From Paenibacillus auburnensis (GTDB lineage: Bacteria; Bacillota; Bacilli; Paenibacillales; Paenibacillaceae): a stretch of 64,000 nucleotides of DNA. The stretch spans positions 62,001-126,000 of the forward strand of contig NZ_CAKMMG010000007.1 of assembly GCF_927798115.1 (NCBI RefSeq), in the 5' to 3' direction. Position numbers and translations under genes: made by a program. The notes beneath the pieces were generated by a model that did not search any database, was not told where the DNA came from, and was given only the letters and a program-made list of their open reading frames with translations. Of this stretch, positions 50,968-60,120 are shown piece after piece (position 1 is the stretch's first letter; each line of letters starts with the position of its first letter).

Positions 50968-52485
50968 TTGAACACTAACCGCAAGTTCCGGCTATTTACG
51001 ACGATTTTGCCAATTATCTTCATTCTCTCTTTACTGCCCTGGTCGGAGGTACGCAGCCTTCCGGTTACCCGGACTGTGGATACCCCGGCAGCAGTGATTA
51101 CTCCGATCAATCCTAACGCTTCCCAGGAGGCGGCCGATCTGCTGACCTATCTTTCGAATCTCAGCGGCAACGGCATGATTTCAGGACAGCATGACTATCT
51201 GGAGAGTCCTGATGAATTCAACAATAAGCTGAAAAAGGCCACCGGGCAATCTGCGGTTTTACACGGCTATGAGCTTGGAGCAATCAATAATCAGTCGGAA
51301 TCTGCCATTAAGCGTCAGCGTAAGGCTGTGGTGAACAGTGCAATCAAATGGCATAAGGGTGGAGGCATCGTAGCGATGACCTTTCATCAGAACCTGCCCG
51401 GCACTTCTCCGGAATGGGCCAATGTGCATATGAGTCTCAGCCAGGAGGATTTTGATGCCTATGTGACCCCGGGAACAGCACAATATAAGAATCTGATTGC
51501 CGATATTGACGAGATTGCCGGGTATCTGGAAGATCTTCAGGATGCCGGAGTACCAGTTTTGTGGCGTCCCTATCATGAAATGAACGGAGACTGGTTCTGG
51601 TGGGGGAATAAAGACAACTTCACTAAACTCTGGGACATCATGTACAACCGTTTAACAAACACGCACAAGCTGAACAATCTGCTATGGGTATGGAACCCGA
51701 ATGCACCTAATGAATGGTCGTATGACTTTGAGCCGTATTTCCCCGGTTCTGGAAAAGCAGACATTCTGGCGGCAGATATTTATAACAATGACTTCAAACA
51801 GTCCTATTATGAGAATCTGCTGAAGCTGGCAGACGGAAAGCCTATTGGCATCGGGGAAAGCGGAGAGCTGCCAGACCCTGTCATATTGTCTCAAACCCAA
51901 AGTAAATGGGTATATACCATGACATGGGGTAAAATGCTGACTGAAAAAAATGATGTGCAGAAAATCAAAAATTTTATGAATGATAATTATATCGTTTCCC
52001 GTGATGATTATATTATTATGCTCGCTAGTAAACCGAACACGAAGCCTTCCGCTTCGACCAAGGGATTAAGGGCGCAATATTTCAATAATATTGACCTGTC
52101 CGGCGGAGCACAGCTGATCCGTAATGACAACAAGATTGACTTCAACTGGCATGGGGACTCTCCGGCAGTCGGCCTCGGGAAGGATCTCTTCTCGGTTCGC
52201 TGGACCGGATTGATCATGCCGATCTATAGTGAGAAATATACGTTTACGGCCTCTTCGGATGACGGAGTGCGGCTCTGGATTGACGGTAAACTGGTGATTG
52301 ACAGCTGGAAGAAGCAGAGCGGCGTCGGACGCGAGGGAAGTATCGACCTTACTGCCGGAACCTCATATGATATTAAAGTGGAGTACTATGAGAATCGCGG
52401 GGACGCCAACATCCGTTTATTGTGGAAGAGTGCCAGCCAGAAGCAGGGAATTATCCCCAAAAGTGCATTGACCCTCCCTAAGTAA
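50968..52485 (+). CDS. Secreted GH26 mannanase-like enzyme with one PA14 domain
   Basis: About 505 residues from TTG 50968, which follows AAAGGAG with 7-nt spacing, the same start type as its paralogue. A membrane-like signal segment (TTILPIIFILSLLPW) leads into a GH26 barrel with acid/base E204 in [14 protein letters not shown] and nucleophile E297 in GIGESGE. A short Ser/Lys/Pro linker precedes one PA14 domain (residues about 370-505). It is clearly a duplicate of the upstream GH26 gene without the repeat linkers and second PA14. It probably acts on the same mannose-containing polymer. Confidence 0.87.
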   Translation: MNTNRKFRLFTTILPIIFILSLLPWSEVRSLPVTRTVDTPAAVITPINPNASQEAADLLTYLSNLSGNGMISGQHDYLESPDEFNNKLKKATGQSAVLHGYELGAINNQSESAIKRQRKAVVNSAIKWHKGGGIVAMTFHQNLPGTSPEWANVHMSLSQEDFDAYVTPGTAQYKNLIADIDEIAGYLEDLQDAGVPVLWRPYHEMNGDWFWWGNKDNFTKLWDIMYNRLTNTHKLNNLLWVWNPNAPNEWSYDFEPYFPGSGKADILAADIYNNDFKQSYYENLLKLADGKPIGIGESGELPDPVILSQTQSKWVYTMTWGKMLTEKNDVQKIKNFMNDNYIVSRDDYIIMLASKPNTKPSASTKGLRAQYFNNIDLSGGAQLIRNDNKIDFNWHGDSPAVGLGKDLFSVRWTGLIMPIYSEKYTFTASSDDGVRLWIDGKLVIDSWKKQSGVGREGSIDLTAGTSYDIKVEYYENRGDANIRLLWKSASQKQGIIPKSALTLPK

Positions 52486-52545
52486 CCTAATCGATTCTTA
52501 TACGACTTATGAGCAGACACCCCGGAAGAAAGCGAGGACAAAGGA

Positions 52546-55224
52546 ATGAGGACTAAGAAAAAAACAACCAGACCTCTAAAGTTACTACTAAAATTTGCGG
52601 CTTTAACCATCTTGTTTCTTATGTCTGTTTCTGTCTTCGGAGATGATGGGACGAAGCGGGGCGAAGTGGAGGTAGATATGACTAAGTTGTCCTCAGCGGC
52701 TGATGCAGGTCCGGCTTTGCCGGACGGCAATGTACTGTGGCAGCTGGGGCAGCGTGATGGATCTGCCGGAGAATTTGCAGCTTCCGGTTCCTCAGACGCT
52801 AAAAAGATTTATAATGCTGTCTCTACCGTTGCCAAGGCCGCTGAGCTGAAAAGCGTTCCCTCGGGCCTGAGGGGAGACACTAACCCTGAATTGATTATTA
52901 CGTATAATTTGAATAAGATCCCGGCGAACGGGGTCTTATTTCGCGTAAGTATTCTAGATGCATACAAATCCGTTCCGCAAATGAGTATTTTCTCTAATCA
53001 TCAGCTGTCAGGCATGATACAGATTGCCGGTGTTGCCGGTACGGACAGCAAATACACCTTCCGCAAAACGTATGAACTCTATATCCCGAAGGAACAGCTG
53101 GTGCTGGGCAGTAACGAGCTGAAGCTGCGGACCACACGCGGTATTTATTCCTCAAGTATGGAAGATAAATACGACTGGTGGACCTGGGATTCCTTAAGTC
53201 TCGAATCGCTGAATGCTCCTATTAAGGAGCCGATTCACGGCAGCTATACACTGACCGGCACAATGGTCAACAACAAGCAGTTTTATTTTGATGAAGGTGC
53301 GGTTACTCATTTGCCTTACGTCATGAAATGGCTTGGCGTGGCCTACAGCGGCAACATTATGCGCACCAGCTGTGCCAGCGATGTCGGCCGCTCCTGCTCC
53401 AACATGGAGGATTATTACAAAGTACTTAGGGATTACAATATGCAGTCAGTTGCTCTGTATCTGTATACGGGAGATATTAAGCTCAAAGCTGACGGCTCGC
53501 TGCCGGAAGAGGCAGAGAAGAAGCTGACGGATTACTTTAAGCAGTACGGCTCTTACTTTCAGTATTATGAAGTGGATAATGAGCCAGGCTTGTTCAATCG
53601 TTCAAAAGCTGTCAATCTGGCGATCGCCAATTGGCTGAACAAGAAGGGTAAGAGTATTGCACCCCATTTGCAGACAGTGGCACCGGGCTGGGCTTACTGG
53701 CCGAACTACAGCGCAGATTCCTGCGGCAATCAAAGGGGGACGGTCAAACAGTGCGGTGATCCTGACGGGTGGGAACGTGATCCGGAGCAGCGCAATGAGC
53801 TCGAAGAGGTAACCGATTTGACCAACGGGCATTCCTATGGGGAATCCTATATTTTCAGCAACGGAGGCAGCTTTACTGAGAATCTCAAAACCTTCGGCGG
53901 AGCTGCAGACGGCCTGGGTAAAAAAATGCTGACGACTGAATTCGGTACTTCGGATAGCCACGTGGATGCTTACCAGTACGGGGCTTCCGAGCCTACGGCA
54001 GCAGTGTTTGACCGGATTATGCGCGCCCATATCGGTTATGCGGATATGTTTGTGCAGCATGCTGCCTTTTTCAAAAATTTCAGTTTGTTTAAGTATGGAT
54101 TCAATCTGGAGGAGTATGATCCGGCCAAGACAGAGATTTACTATACAAAAACCAACGAGGATTCCCGTGTCAGCATCATGAGAAGACTTAGTCTCACTTA
54201 TGCAACGCACGGTACACCGTTAACCTATCAGATCAGTAATAAGGATCAGTTGGCAGACAAACTTGTATACGTCCGTGCTGTAGACACTTCTACCCTTACG
54301 CCGCTGGCAGGCAGCGGTGCAACCTCCAATAAACTGCTGATTAACTTTGTGAACTTTGAAGAGACAACGCAAAAGGTCTCCGTGAAGGTAACGATGCCGA
54401 AAAAAACAGTTTACGAAGGAGAACGGTTTGGCAACGGAGATACTTATGAGGAAGCCCGCAGTTATATTTCAGGCAGAAGTGCAACACCTGTACTGGAATT
54501 TAACGAGACCCTCGCCCCGGGGGAGGCAGTGCAGTATATTCTGCAGCCCTCCTCAGAGGTAGCGGATTCTGCGCCGCAAGGCTTCAAAGCCGCAGCGATC
54601 AAAGGATTATCCATGAAACTGAGCTGGCTGGAGGCCCCCGGAGCAAGTTATGAAGTGCTCCGGGCCGACGGCTCCGGCGGGGATCTGAAGGTTATTGCAA
54701 CGGGAGTTCAAGAAACCGGATACATCGACAGCAAGCTGGAGGAAGGCACGCTTTACACTTATGCGGTAAGAGTTGCAGGTTCAGGTGTTATGTCTGAGAA
54801 AGTGCAGATTACGGCTACTGGCCTGGTTCCGCTTGATCGGACAGAATGGAAAGTGTCGTCTAATGTCAATACCGAAGCCTCGAATCCGGCAAGTGCCATA
54901 GACGGGGACCGGCGTACACGCTGGGATACCGGCAAACATCAGGCCTCGGGAGAATACTTTCAGATTGACCTTGGCAAAGAACATTCGGTGGAGGCTGTAG
55001 AGTTGGACTATTCCTTGTCCTCCTACGATTATCCGCGTGGTTATGAGCTTTATGTATCTAATGATGCGGCGAATTGGAAGCTGGCGGTTAGAGGAAAAGG
55101 GCAGCTGAACAGCACCAAGATTAGCTTTTCTCCAGTAAAGGCCCGCTACATCAGGATTTTGCAGACGGGTTCCGGCGGCAACTACTGGTCCATTCAGGAG
55201 ATGCAGGTTTACTCAAGAGAATAA
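52546..55224 (+). CDS. Secreted multidomain glycosidase-like protein (Fn3-like and F5/8 type C/CBM32)
   Basis: An 892-aa protein with an N-terminal signal segment (LLLKFAALTILFLMSVSVFG). Residues about 60-225 look like a beta-sandwich carbohydrate-binding module ending WWTWDSLSLE. Residues about 245-560 form a barrel-like region with acidic candidates E in YYEVDNEPGLF and E in MLTTEFGTSDSH, as in clan GH-A retaining enzymes. A beta domain follows, then a fibronectin III-like module (about 685-765) and a C-terminal discoidin/CBM32 module (about 770-892, NPASAIDGDRRTRWDTG). The GH family is not recognised. It follows the two GH26 genes in the same direction and probably also acts on the polymer. 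Confidence 0.7.
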   Translation: MRTKKKTTRPLKLLLKFAALTILFLMSVSVFGDDGTKRGEVEVDMTKLSSAADAGPALPDGNVLWQLGQRDGSAGEFAASGSSDAKKIYNAVSTVAKAAELKSVPSGLRGDTNPELIITYNLNKIPANGVLFRVSILDAYKSVPQMSIFSNHQLSGMIQIAGVAGTDSKYTFRKTYELYIPKEQLVLGSNELKLRTTRGIYSSSMEDKYDWWTWDSLSLESLNAPIKEPIHGSYTLTGTMVNNKQFYFDEGAVTHLPYVMKWLGVAYSGNIMRTSCASDVGRSCSNMEDYYKVLRDYNMQSVALYLYTGDIKLKADGSLPEEAEKKLTDYFKQYGSYFQYYEVDNEPGLFNRSKAVNLAIANWLNKKGKSIAPHLQTVAPGWAYWPNYSADSCGNQRGTVKQCGDPDGWERDPEQRNELEEVTDLTNGHSYGESYIFSNGGSFTENLKTFGGAADGLGKKMLTTEFGTSDSHVDAYQYGASEPTAAVFDRIMRAHIGYADMFVQHAAFFKNFSLFKYGFNLEEYDPAKTEIYYTKTNEDSRVSIMRRLSLTYATHGTPLTYQISNKDQLADKLVYVRAVDTSTLTPLAGSGATSNKLLINFVNFEETTQKVSVKVTMPKKTVYEGERFGNGDTYEEARSYISGRSATPVLEFNETLAPGEAVQYILQPSSEVADSAPQGFKAAAIKGLSMKLSWLEAPGASYEVLRADGSGGDLKVIATGVQETGYIDSKLEEGTLYTYAVRVAGSGVMSEKVQITATGLVPLDRTEWKVSSNVNTEASNPASAIDGDRRTRWDTGKHQASGEYFQIDLGKEHSVEAVELDYSLSSYDYPRGYELYVSNDAANWKLAVRGKGQLNSTKISFSPVKARYIRILQTGSGGNYWSIQEMQVYSRE

Positions 55225-55263
55225 TACGCTTGATGGGCAGAGAAACGCTGCTTAATAAGGGAG

Positions 55264-55292
55264 ACCCAGCTATATTTATGGCCGGGTTTTTT
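55264..55292 (+). terminator. Terminator at the end of the exopolysaccharide/hydrolase region
   Basis: ACCCAGC (55264-55270) pairs with GCCGGGT (55281-55287) apart from one A-C mismatch, followed by TTTTTT. Confidence 0.7.
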
Positions 55293-55456
55293 GCGTTGGG
55301 TGGAACTCCTCTGTCTTAAGGAAGTTCAATACACGATAGGATGTATGAGGCTACACAGTTTGTGCATTCTAAATGCAGTGTGGACCGGTTGTCTCAAAAA
55401 AAGCATTTTAGGGTTAATAACGTAAATAACGCTGGAACAGGGGGGAGATGCGGAAA

Positions 55457-56935
55457 ATGACTCATTTAGCGGACAGTGTTATCTTATTACTCGCGGTTCT
55501 GCTGCTGATTGGAGTGCTATCCACCAAGTTCTCGACACGATTCGGGATGCCGGCGCTGGTGCTTTTTATCTTGGTAGGGATGGTGCTCAGTCATTTTGTA
55601 TATTTTAATAATGTATCTTTAACTCAAATTGCCGGGATATTTGCGCTTGTGGTCATTTTATTCGAAGGAGGAATGCAGACCAGCATAAAGGATATCCGGC
55701 CGGTTATGGCATCCGCATTATCCCTGGCTACGATCGGGGTACTGCTGACGGCTGCCATTGTAGGAGTGTTCGCCAGGTTCGTGCTCGGAGTGCCGTGGGC
55801 AGAAAGCCTTTTGTTCGGGGCAATCGTCGGTTCAACGGATGCAGCCGCTGTTTTTTCCGTACTTGGCGGTAAAAATATTGACAAGCGCCTCACCTCCACA
55901 CTGGAAGCAGAGTCGGGAAGCAATGATCCGATGGCTGTTTTTCTGACAGTTTCGCTGATTGAATGGATTGAACATCCAGAAACGGCCATATGGAGCATGC
56001 TGCTGTCCTTTGTCTGGGAGATGGGGATCGGTCTCTTGATGGGGATTCTGATTGGCAAGCTGGCTGTATATTTAATCAATAGAATCAATCTGGATTCCAC
56101 CGGACTGTATCCGGTGCTGGCGATAGGATTTGCTGTATTGACCTACGGCGTTTCGACGCTTGTGCATAGCAGTGGACTGCTCGCTGTTTTTGTGATGGGA
56201 TTGACACTTGGCAATTCAGAACTGATGTACCACCGGACCATTATGAATTTCAATCACGGGTTCGCCTGGATGATGCAGATTGCTATGTTTATCCTGCTCG
56301 GTCTGCTGGTTTTCCCTCAGGAGCTCTCTGAGATAGCCTGGCAGGGGCTGCTGCTGTCTGTAATTCTGATGGTCGTCGCCCGGCCCGTCGGGGTTTTTAT
56401 AAGTCTGCTCTTTGCCAAATTTTCAGTCCGTGAGAAGACACTGTTATCCTGGGCGGGGCTGCGGGGAGCGGTGCCGATAGTACTGGCTACCTACCCGCTT
56501 CTGGCTGGGCTTCCTGAGGGGCGGATGTTTTTTAATGTAGTTTTTTTCGTAGTCCTGACATCGGCTGTTATTCAGGGAACAACGATCTCCCCGCTGGCCT
56601 CCAGGTTAAAGCTGGTGGGGAGTGACGAAGCAGCACAGCCGTCGCTTATGGAACTGGTTGCACTTGGAAAAACAGATTCCGAATTCAACCATATCGGGAT
56701 TGAGTCCAGTATGCCGATTGCCGGAATGCAGATTGCGCAGCTGAATTTGCCGGATGATATTCTCTTTACGGCGATCATCCGCAATAAGGGAATCGTTACG
56801 CCGCACGGCAGCACCGTGATCCTCCCCGGAGATACCGTTTATGTGCTGAGTCCTAAGGCTAAACGCGAGGAGATGCGGGCGGTATTCCGGAGCGGAAAAG
56901 GCAAAGCAGCGGAAACATATATTCCTCCGGTGTAA
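55457..56935 (+). CDS. CPA1 cation/proton antiporter with C-terminal RCK (TrkA_C) domain, NhaP2/CvrA-like
   Basis: About 492 residues. About twelve to thirteen membrane segments include VILFEGGMQTS, GAIVGSTDAAAVFSVL and ESGSNDPMAVFLT (the ND/DP ion-binding motif). The late GLRGAVPIVLATYPL is typical of K+/H+ or Na+/H+ antiporters. Residues about 410-480 form a TrkA_C domain (IGIESSMPIAGMQIAQL, GDTVYVLS) that may bind a nucleotide such as c-di-AMP. ATG 55457 is preferred over 55448, which is too close to the GGGGG site. It is monocistronic. Confidence 0.88.
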   Translation: MTHLADSVILLLAVLLLIGVLSTKFSTRFGMPALVLFILVGMVLSHFVYFNNVSLTQIAGIFALVVILFEGGMQTSIKDIRPVMASALSLATIGVLLTAAIVGVFARFVLGVPWAESLLFGAIVGSTDAAAVFSVLGGKNIDKRLTSTLEAESGSNDPMAVFLTVSLIEWIEHPETAIWSMLLSFVWEMGIGLLMGILIGKLAVYLINRINLDSTGLYPVLAIGFAVLTYGVSTLVHSSGLLAVFVMGLTLGNSELMYHRTIMNFNHGFAWMMQIAMFILLGLLVFPQELSEIAWQGLLLSVILMVVARPVGVFISLLFAKFSVREKTLLSWAGLRGAVPIVLATYPLLAGLPEGRMFFNVVFFVVLTSAVIQGTTISPLASRLKLVGSDEAAQPSLMELVALGKTDSEFNHIGIESSMPIAGMQIAQLNLPDDILFTAIIRNKGIVTPHGSTVILPGDTVYVLSPKAKREEMRAVFRSGKGKAAETYIPPV

Positions 56936-57077
56936 CAAATATGCCAATAATGTTATCTTTTATTCCACAGTCAGGTGATTTGTGTCAATATAGGTGCGTT
57001 TGGATTTATGTGACACAGATAACAGGTTTCTAAAAGGAGGTATGCTAGAATTTGCAGCAACAAAATCGTAAAGCGCC

Positions 57078-57106
57078 TTGCGGGAAAGCAATATTTATGT
57101 TATATT
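57078..57106 (+). promoter_or_regulatory. Promoter of dps
   Basis: TTGCGG (57078-57083), 17 bases, TATATT (57101-57106), 70 bases before the dps start. Confidence 0.5.
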
Positions 57107-57115
57107 GTAGATAGA

Positions 57116-57132
57116 TTTAGAACAAGTCTAAA
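57116..57132. promoter_or_regulatory. Palindrome at the dps start of transcription (candidate PerR/Fur-type box)
   Basis: TTTAGAACAAGTCTAAA is an inverted repeat (TTTAGA/TCTAAA) placed about ten bases after the -10 element, where a repressor would block initiation. Its layout resembles 7-1-7 Fur-family boxes; PerR control of dps/mrgA is established in Bacillus. Confidence 0.45.
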
Positions 57133-57175
57133 TACAATAAACAAAATATAATTAAACCATAGGAGGTTATTTAGA

Positions 57176-57631
57176 ATGAGTACTCACGTTAAGAACCAGA
57201 CAGAACTGCACGCAGCATTGAATCGCCAAACCGCGAACTGGAGCCTGCTTGGGGTGAAATTGCATCACTACCACTGGTATGTGAGCGGAGCACAATTTTT
57301 CACTCTGCATGCCAAATTCGAAGAACTCTACACTGAAGCAGCCACATATGTGGATGATCTGGCTGAACGGTTGCTCGCAATCGGCGGTAAGCCGGCCTCT
57401 ACGATGACACAATATTTGGCCCTTTCAGAGCTGAAGGAAGCTGCCGGCGGCGAAAGCCCCAAAGAAATGGTTGCCCAGCTCGTTAAAGACTTTGCGCTTG
57501 TCTCCGAAGAGCTGAAGAGCGCCATCACGGCTGCGGAAGAACTTAGTGATCAACCGACTGCTGATCTGCTGATTGGCATCAGAAGCAGTGTTGAGAAGCA
57601 TGCATGGATGCTGAATGCTTATCTGGCGTAA
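57176..57631 (+). CDS. dps: Dps-family ferritin-like DNA-protection protein
   Basis: A 151-aa four-helix protein. The intersubunit ferroxidase ligands are in LHHYHWYVSGAQFFTLHAKFEELY (His, His, then Asp/Glu), followed by DDLAERLLAIGGKP. It oxidises and stores iron using hydrogen peroxide, protecting DNA as a dodecamer. The N-terminus is short with little positive charge, so DNA binding may be weak. The start follows AGGAGG. A peroxide-type operator candidate lies in its promoter. Confidence 0.92.
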   Translation: MSTHVKNQTELHAALNRQTANWSLLGVKLHHYHWYVSGAQFFTLHAKFEELYTEAATYVDDLAERLLAIGGKPASTMTQYLALSELKEAAGGESPKEMVAQLVKDFALVSEELKSAITAAEELSDQPTADLLIGIRSSVEKHAWMLNAYLA

Positions 57632-57685
57632 GGCGATACTATAACTGAAGGCTAGGACTGTAGTCCGGTGTACGGATTGCAACAG

Positions 57686-57726
57686 CAAAGAGTGCCCGTG
57701 CGATGTCCGCACGGGCACTCTTTGTT
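57686..57726. terminator. Very strong bidirectional terminator after dps
   Basis: A perfect 17-bp stem (57686-57702 with 57708-57724) with a 5-nt loop lies between convergent genes. Confidence 0.85.
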
Positions 57727-57749
57727 CAAACGATTCTCTGACAAGCCGT

Positions 57750-58454
57750 CTATTTGATAAATACACCACCAAACGGTAGCGCCTCGCGCAGAAACCGTTT
57801 AATAATACCGTCCTCGTTATTATCCCGCTCAAAGCGGCGGCTCTGGCGTCCGGCTTGAAACAGCACAGGTCCATGGCCTGTCATTTTCCAGTGATAGCTC
57901 ATATGTTGGCTGGCCAGATGATTGCCGTAAACGGTCAGCTCAAGCTTGGCATTCTCCGGATACGCAATAATACTGCCTGCATCGACGTAGAGCGGATCGG
58001 AGGGATGAAGCTCGGCTTCGCACACCGTTCCTTCCGTCAGTATACCGATGCTCCCGTTGCCGGCAAATTTGACTTTGACAATATCCCGGGTAACCAGCAT
58101 ATTCTTCATGCTCAGCACCCGCGTATGCATCGTGATTCCTTTACTGTAGAAGAAGAGATGCCTGAAATCATAGAGCAGATCGCTTTTACCGTTCAGCTGC
58201 AAGGTTTTGACCCGGTAGCCGGGAGGCAGCGCAGCCACAAACCGGCAGGGGCCGGACATATCCGAACGGATCAGCTTGCGCTTGCGGTACATGCCTTTGA
58301 CGTCCATCAGCCGGTCTGCCCGTCCTGATGAGGGGCCCTGATAGGCGATAATTTGCTGGGGATGCAGTACATGCACCTCTTCATTCTCCCCGACAGTGAA
58401 AGCAACGGCCTGTCCGCTGCCGCTGTCGCCTTCATCTTGGACATCGACGTTCAT
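57750..58454 (-). CDS. AIM24 (DUF124)-family protein
   Basis: About 234 residues from ATG 58454, which follows AAGGAG. The product is a double beta-helix type protein with repeated strands: SIGILTEGTVCEAELHPSDPLYVDAGSIIAYPEN is the most typical AIM24 stretch, and FFYSKGITMHTRVL precedes it. The molecular role is unknown in bacteria; the yeast relative is mitochondrial. It forms a minus-strand pair with the coiled-coil membrane protein gene upstream of it. Confidence 0.7.
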   Translation of the reverse strand: MNVDVQDEGDSGSGQAVAFTVGENEEVHVLHPQQIIAYQGPSSGRADRLMDVKGMYRKRKLIRSDMSGPCRFVAALPPGYRVKTLQLNGKSDLLYDFRHLFFYSKGITMHTRVLSMKNMLVTRDIVKVKFAGNGSIGILTEGTVCEAELHPSDPLYVDAGSIIAYPENAKLELTVYGNHLASQHMSYHWKMTGHGPVLFQAGRQSRRFERDNNEDGIIKRFLREALPFGGVFIK

Positions 58455-58491
58455 CGTACACACTCCTTCATATTAGAGAGATGGCAGGCTG

Positions 58492-58986
58492 CTAGCGCAA
58501 CCGGTCCCCTCTTCTTGAGCGGTGGCGCATGGTAAAGCGCAGCAGCCGGATAATCAGGAAATAACCAAGAATAAGGGCGAACCCGGTAATCACTGTAACC
58601 TTTATCCGGTTATAGTAGTTCTCACGCGCAGTGCGGTCATTTTTCAGCTCGTCAACCACCAGGCTTAACTGGCGGTTCTGCTCCTGGAGGGCCTCGTTCT
58701 GGGAACGGTACGCTTCCATTTGCTCCTGGGTCTGTCCCAGTGCGTCTACTGTCTCACTGAGTTCATCTTTGGTCTGCTGAAGCTCCTCAACCGTCTCCTG
58801 GTAGTTTTCCTGCAATTGATTCACTTCACCGGGCAGCTCTGAGAAGTTCTGCAAGCCTTTATATAAATCACTGAAATAATTGGCTTCTGCTGCCGGAGCG
58901 GGGACGCAAGCGAAAATTCCAAGCAGCAGCAGAGCCGAACCAAACAGCTTCATCCATAAGTTTGATAAGTGCCTTTTTCTGTTCAT
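58492..58986 (-). CDS. Coiled-coil membrane protein with signal peptide
   Basis: About 164 residues from ATG 58986, which follows GGCGGTG; an earlier in-frame ATG 18 codons upstream precedes the signal segment. It has a signal-like hydrophobic stretch (LFGSALLLLGIFACVPAPAAEA) and a long coiled coil at residues about 55-125 (ELPGEVNQLQENYQETVEELQQ onwards, heptads of Leu/Gln/Glu). A C-terminal TM segment (VTVITGFALILGYFLIIRLLRF) and a basic tail (RHRSRRGDRLR) follow. The family is not recognised. It lies 38 bases upstream of the AIM24-like gene. Confidence 0.6.
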   Translation of the reverse strand: MNRKRHLSNLWMKLFGSALLLLGIFACVPAPAAEANYFSDLYKGLQNFSELPGEVNQLQENYQETVEELQQTKDELSETVDALGQTQEQMEAYRSQNEALQEQNRQLSLVVDELKNDRTARENYYNRIKVTVITGFALILGYFLIIRLLRFTMRHRSRRGDRLR

Positions 58987-59251
58987 CTTATTCACCGCCT
59001 GTATAGGTTCACCTGCTCTTATTTTAACATAGAGCTGCATTTATAAGCATTAATCAACGAGGTTTGACATCATTTGGCGCCTAGTGGAAAATCACCGCAT
59101 AACTTGCAGCCGCCGGAACTTAAGCATTTTTACCCTGCCGCTGACGGCAGTAACCATAGAGTAATACAGCACTGCGGACTGGCAGGTTTCATTTTGGCTA
59201 CCTTGCAGCAGGAATATAACGTATACTTTGAACGGGAAGGGGCTGAGGATA

Positions 59252-59938
59252 TTGAATAAATGGCTGAAAACGCTGCTGTTTCTGGTCGGGTCAGCGCTAT
59301 TGACACGCTTAATTCCATTTTCATCGCTATTCCGCAATCTGGATACGATGTTCCATGAATTCGGGCATGCGCTGATGACCCTGCTTCTCTCAGGTGATGT
59401 ACTGAGAATCGAGCTGTATGCGGATCACAGCGGTGTGACGTATTCTGCGGTTGAAGCCGGTCTAAGACCGGTGCTGGTGTCGCTGTCAGGATATCCATTT
59501 GCCTCCTTAATTGCCCTGCTGCTGTTTTATTTGTACAGCAGGGGACGTGTACGGTGGGGGCTGTTGCTGTCTGCTGCCGTGGCGCTGATTATGCTGGTGC
59601 TGTATGTCAGGGGCACTTTCGGTATACTGTGGCTCAGCGGTTTGATCGCCCTCAATCTGGCAATGGTGTTCCTGTGGCCCAAGGCAAGCAAATATTACTA
59701 TTTGTTTCTGGCCTTTTTGACTCTGGAGGAATCTGTAATGGGCACGCTGTATCTCCTGTCAGCTTCACTGTTGACCCCGTCCCGTGCAGGTGATGCTGCT
59801 AATTTAGCCGGATTAACACCTTTGCCTGCTATATTCTGGGCGTTGATCTTTTTTCTATTTTCATTCCTTTGCGCGAAGTGGTCTCTGGGATATTTTTTCA
59901 AGAAGGAACGTTTACAGAAACAAAGAGGCGTCAGATAG
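59252..59938 (+). CDS. M50B-type membrane metalloprotease-like protein
   Basis: About 228 residues. The zinc motif HEFGH occurs in TMFHEFGHALMTLL near residue 35, inside a membrane-embedded protein with six or so hydrophobic segments. A glycine/proline segment (LSGYPFASLIALLL) probably corresponds to the second-site motif. Its closest group is Pfam Peptidase_M50B; the target is unknown. TTG 59252 is preferred because GAGG lies just upstream and translation enters NKWLKTLLFLVG directly; TTG 59228 is an alternative. A strong terminator follows. Confidence 0.75.
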   Translation: MNKWLKTLLFLVGSALLTRLIPFSSLFRNLDTMFHEFGHALMTLLLSGDVLRIELYADHSGVTYSAVEAGLRPVLVSLSGYPFASLIALLLFYLYSRGRVRWGLLLSAAVALIMLVLYVRGTFGILWLSGLIALNLAMVFLWPKASKYYYLFLAFLTLEESVMGTLYLLSASLLTPSRAGDAANLAGLTPLPAIFWALIFFLFSFLCAKWSLGYFFKKERLQKQRGVR

Positions 59939-59981
59939 AATCATCTATTTCGTCACGTTTAGACAAAAAGTCATATTTAGC

Positions 59982-60022
59982 AAAGAGGCAATCCACTTTT
60001 AAAGTAGATTGCCTCTTTTTTT
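59982..60022 (+). terminator. Terminator after the M50B-like gene
   Basis: AAAGAGGCAATC (59982-59993) pairs perfectly with GATTGCCTCTTT (60007-60018), followed by a run of T. Confidence 0.85.
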
Positions 60023-60120
60023 GTCGATATTATAGATACGAACATACATTCCATGACAAGGAGTTGTCCGCCATTATTGGTACATTAATAGAAGAACCAA
60101 AAAAAGAAAGAGGTGGAAAT

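Noticed and set aside
55293-55456. c-di-AMP (ydaO) riboswitch upstream of the antiporter
   Set aside because: Expected because such transporters are often controlled this way, but none of the conserved ydaO segments could be found in this stretch.
59869-60120. N-terminal extension of the 60121 gene
   Set aside because: The extension crosses the strong terminator at 59982-60022 and overlaps the previous gene, whereas ATG 60121 has a good ribosome binding site.
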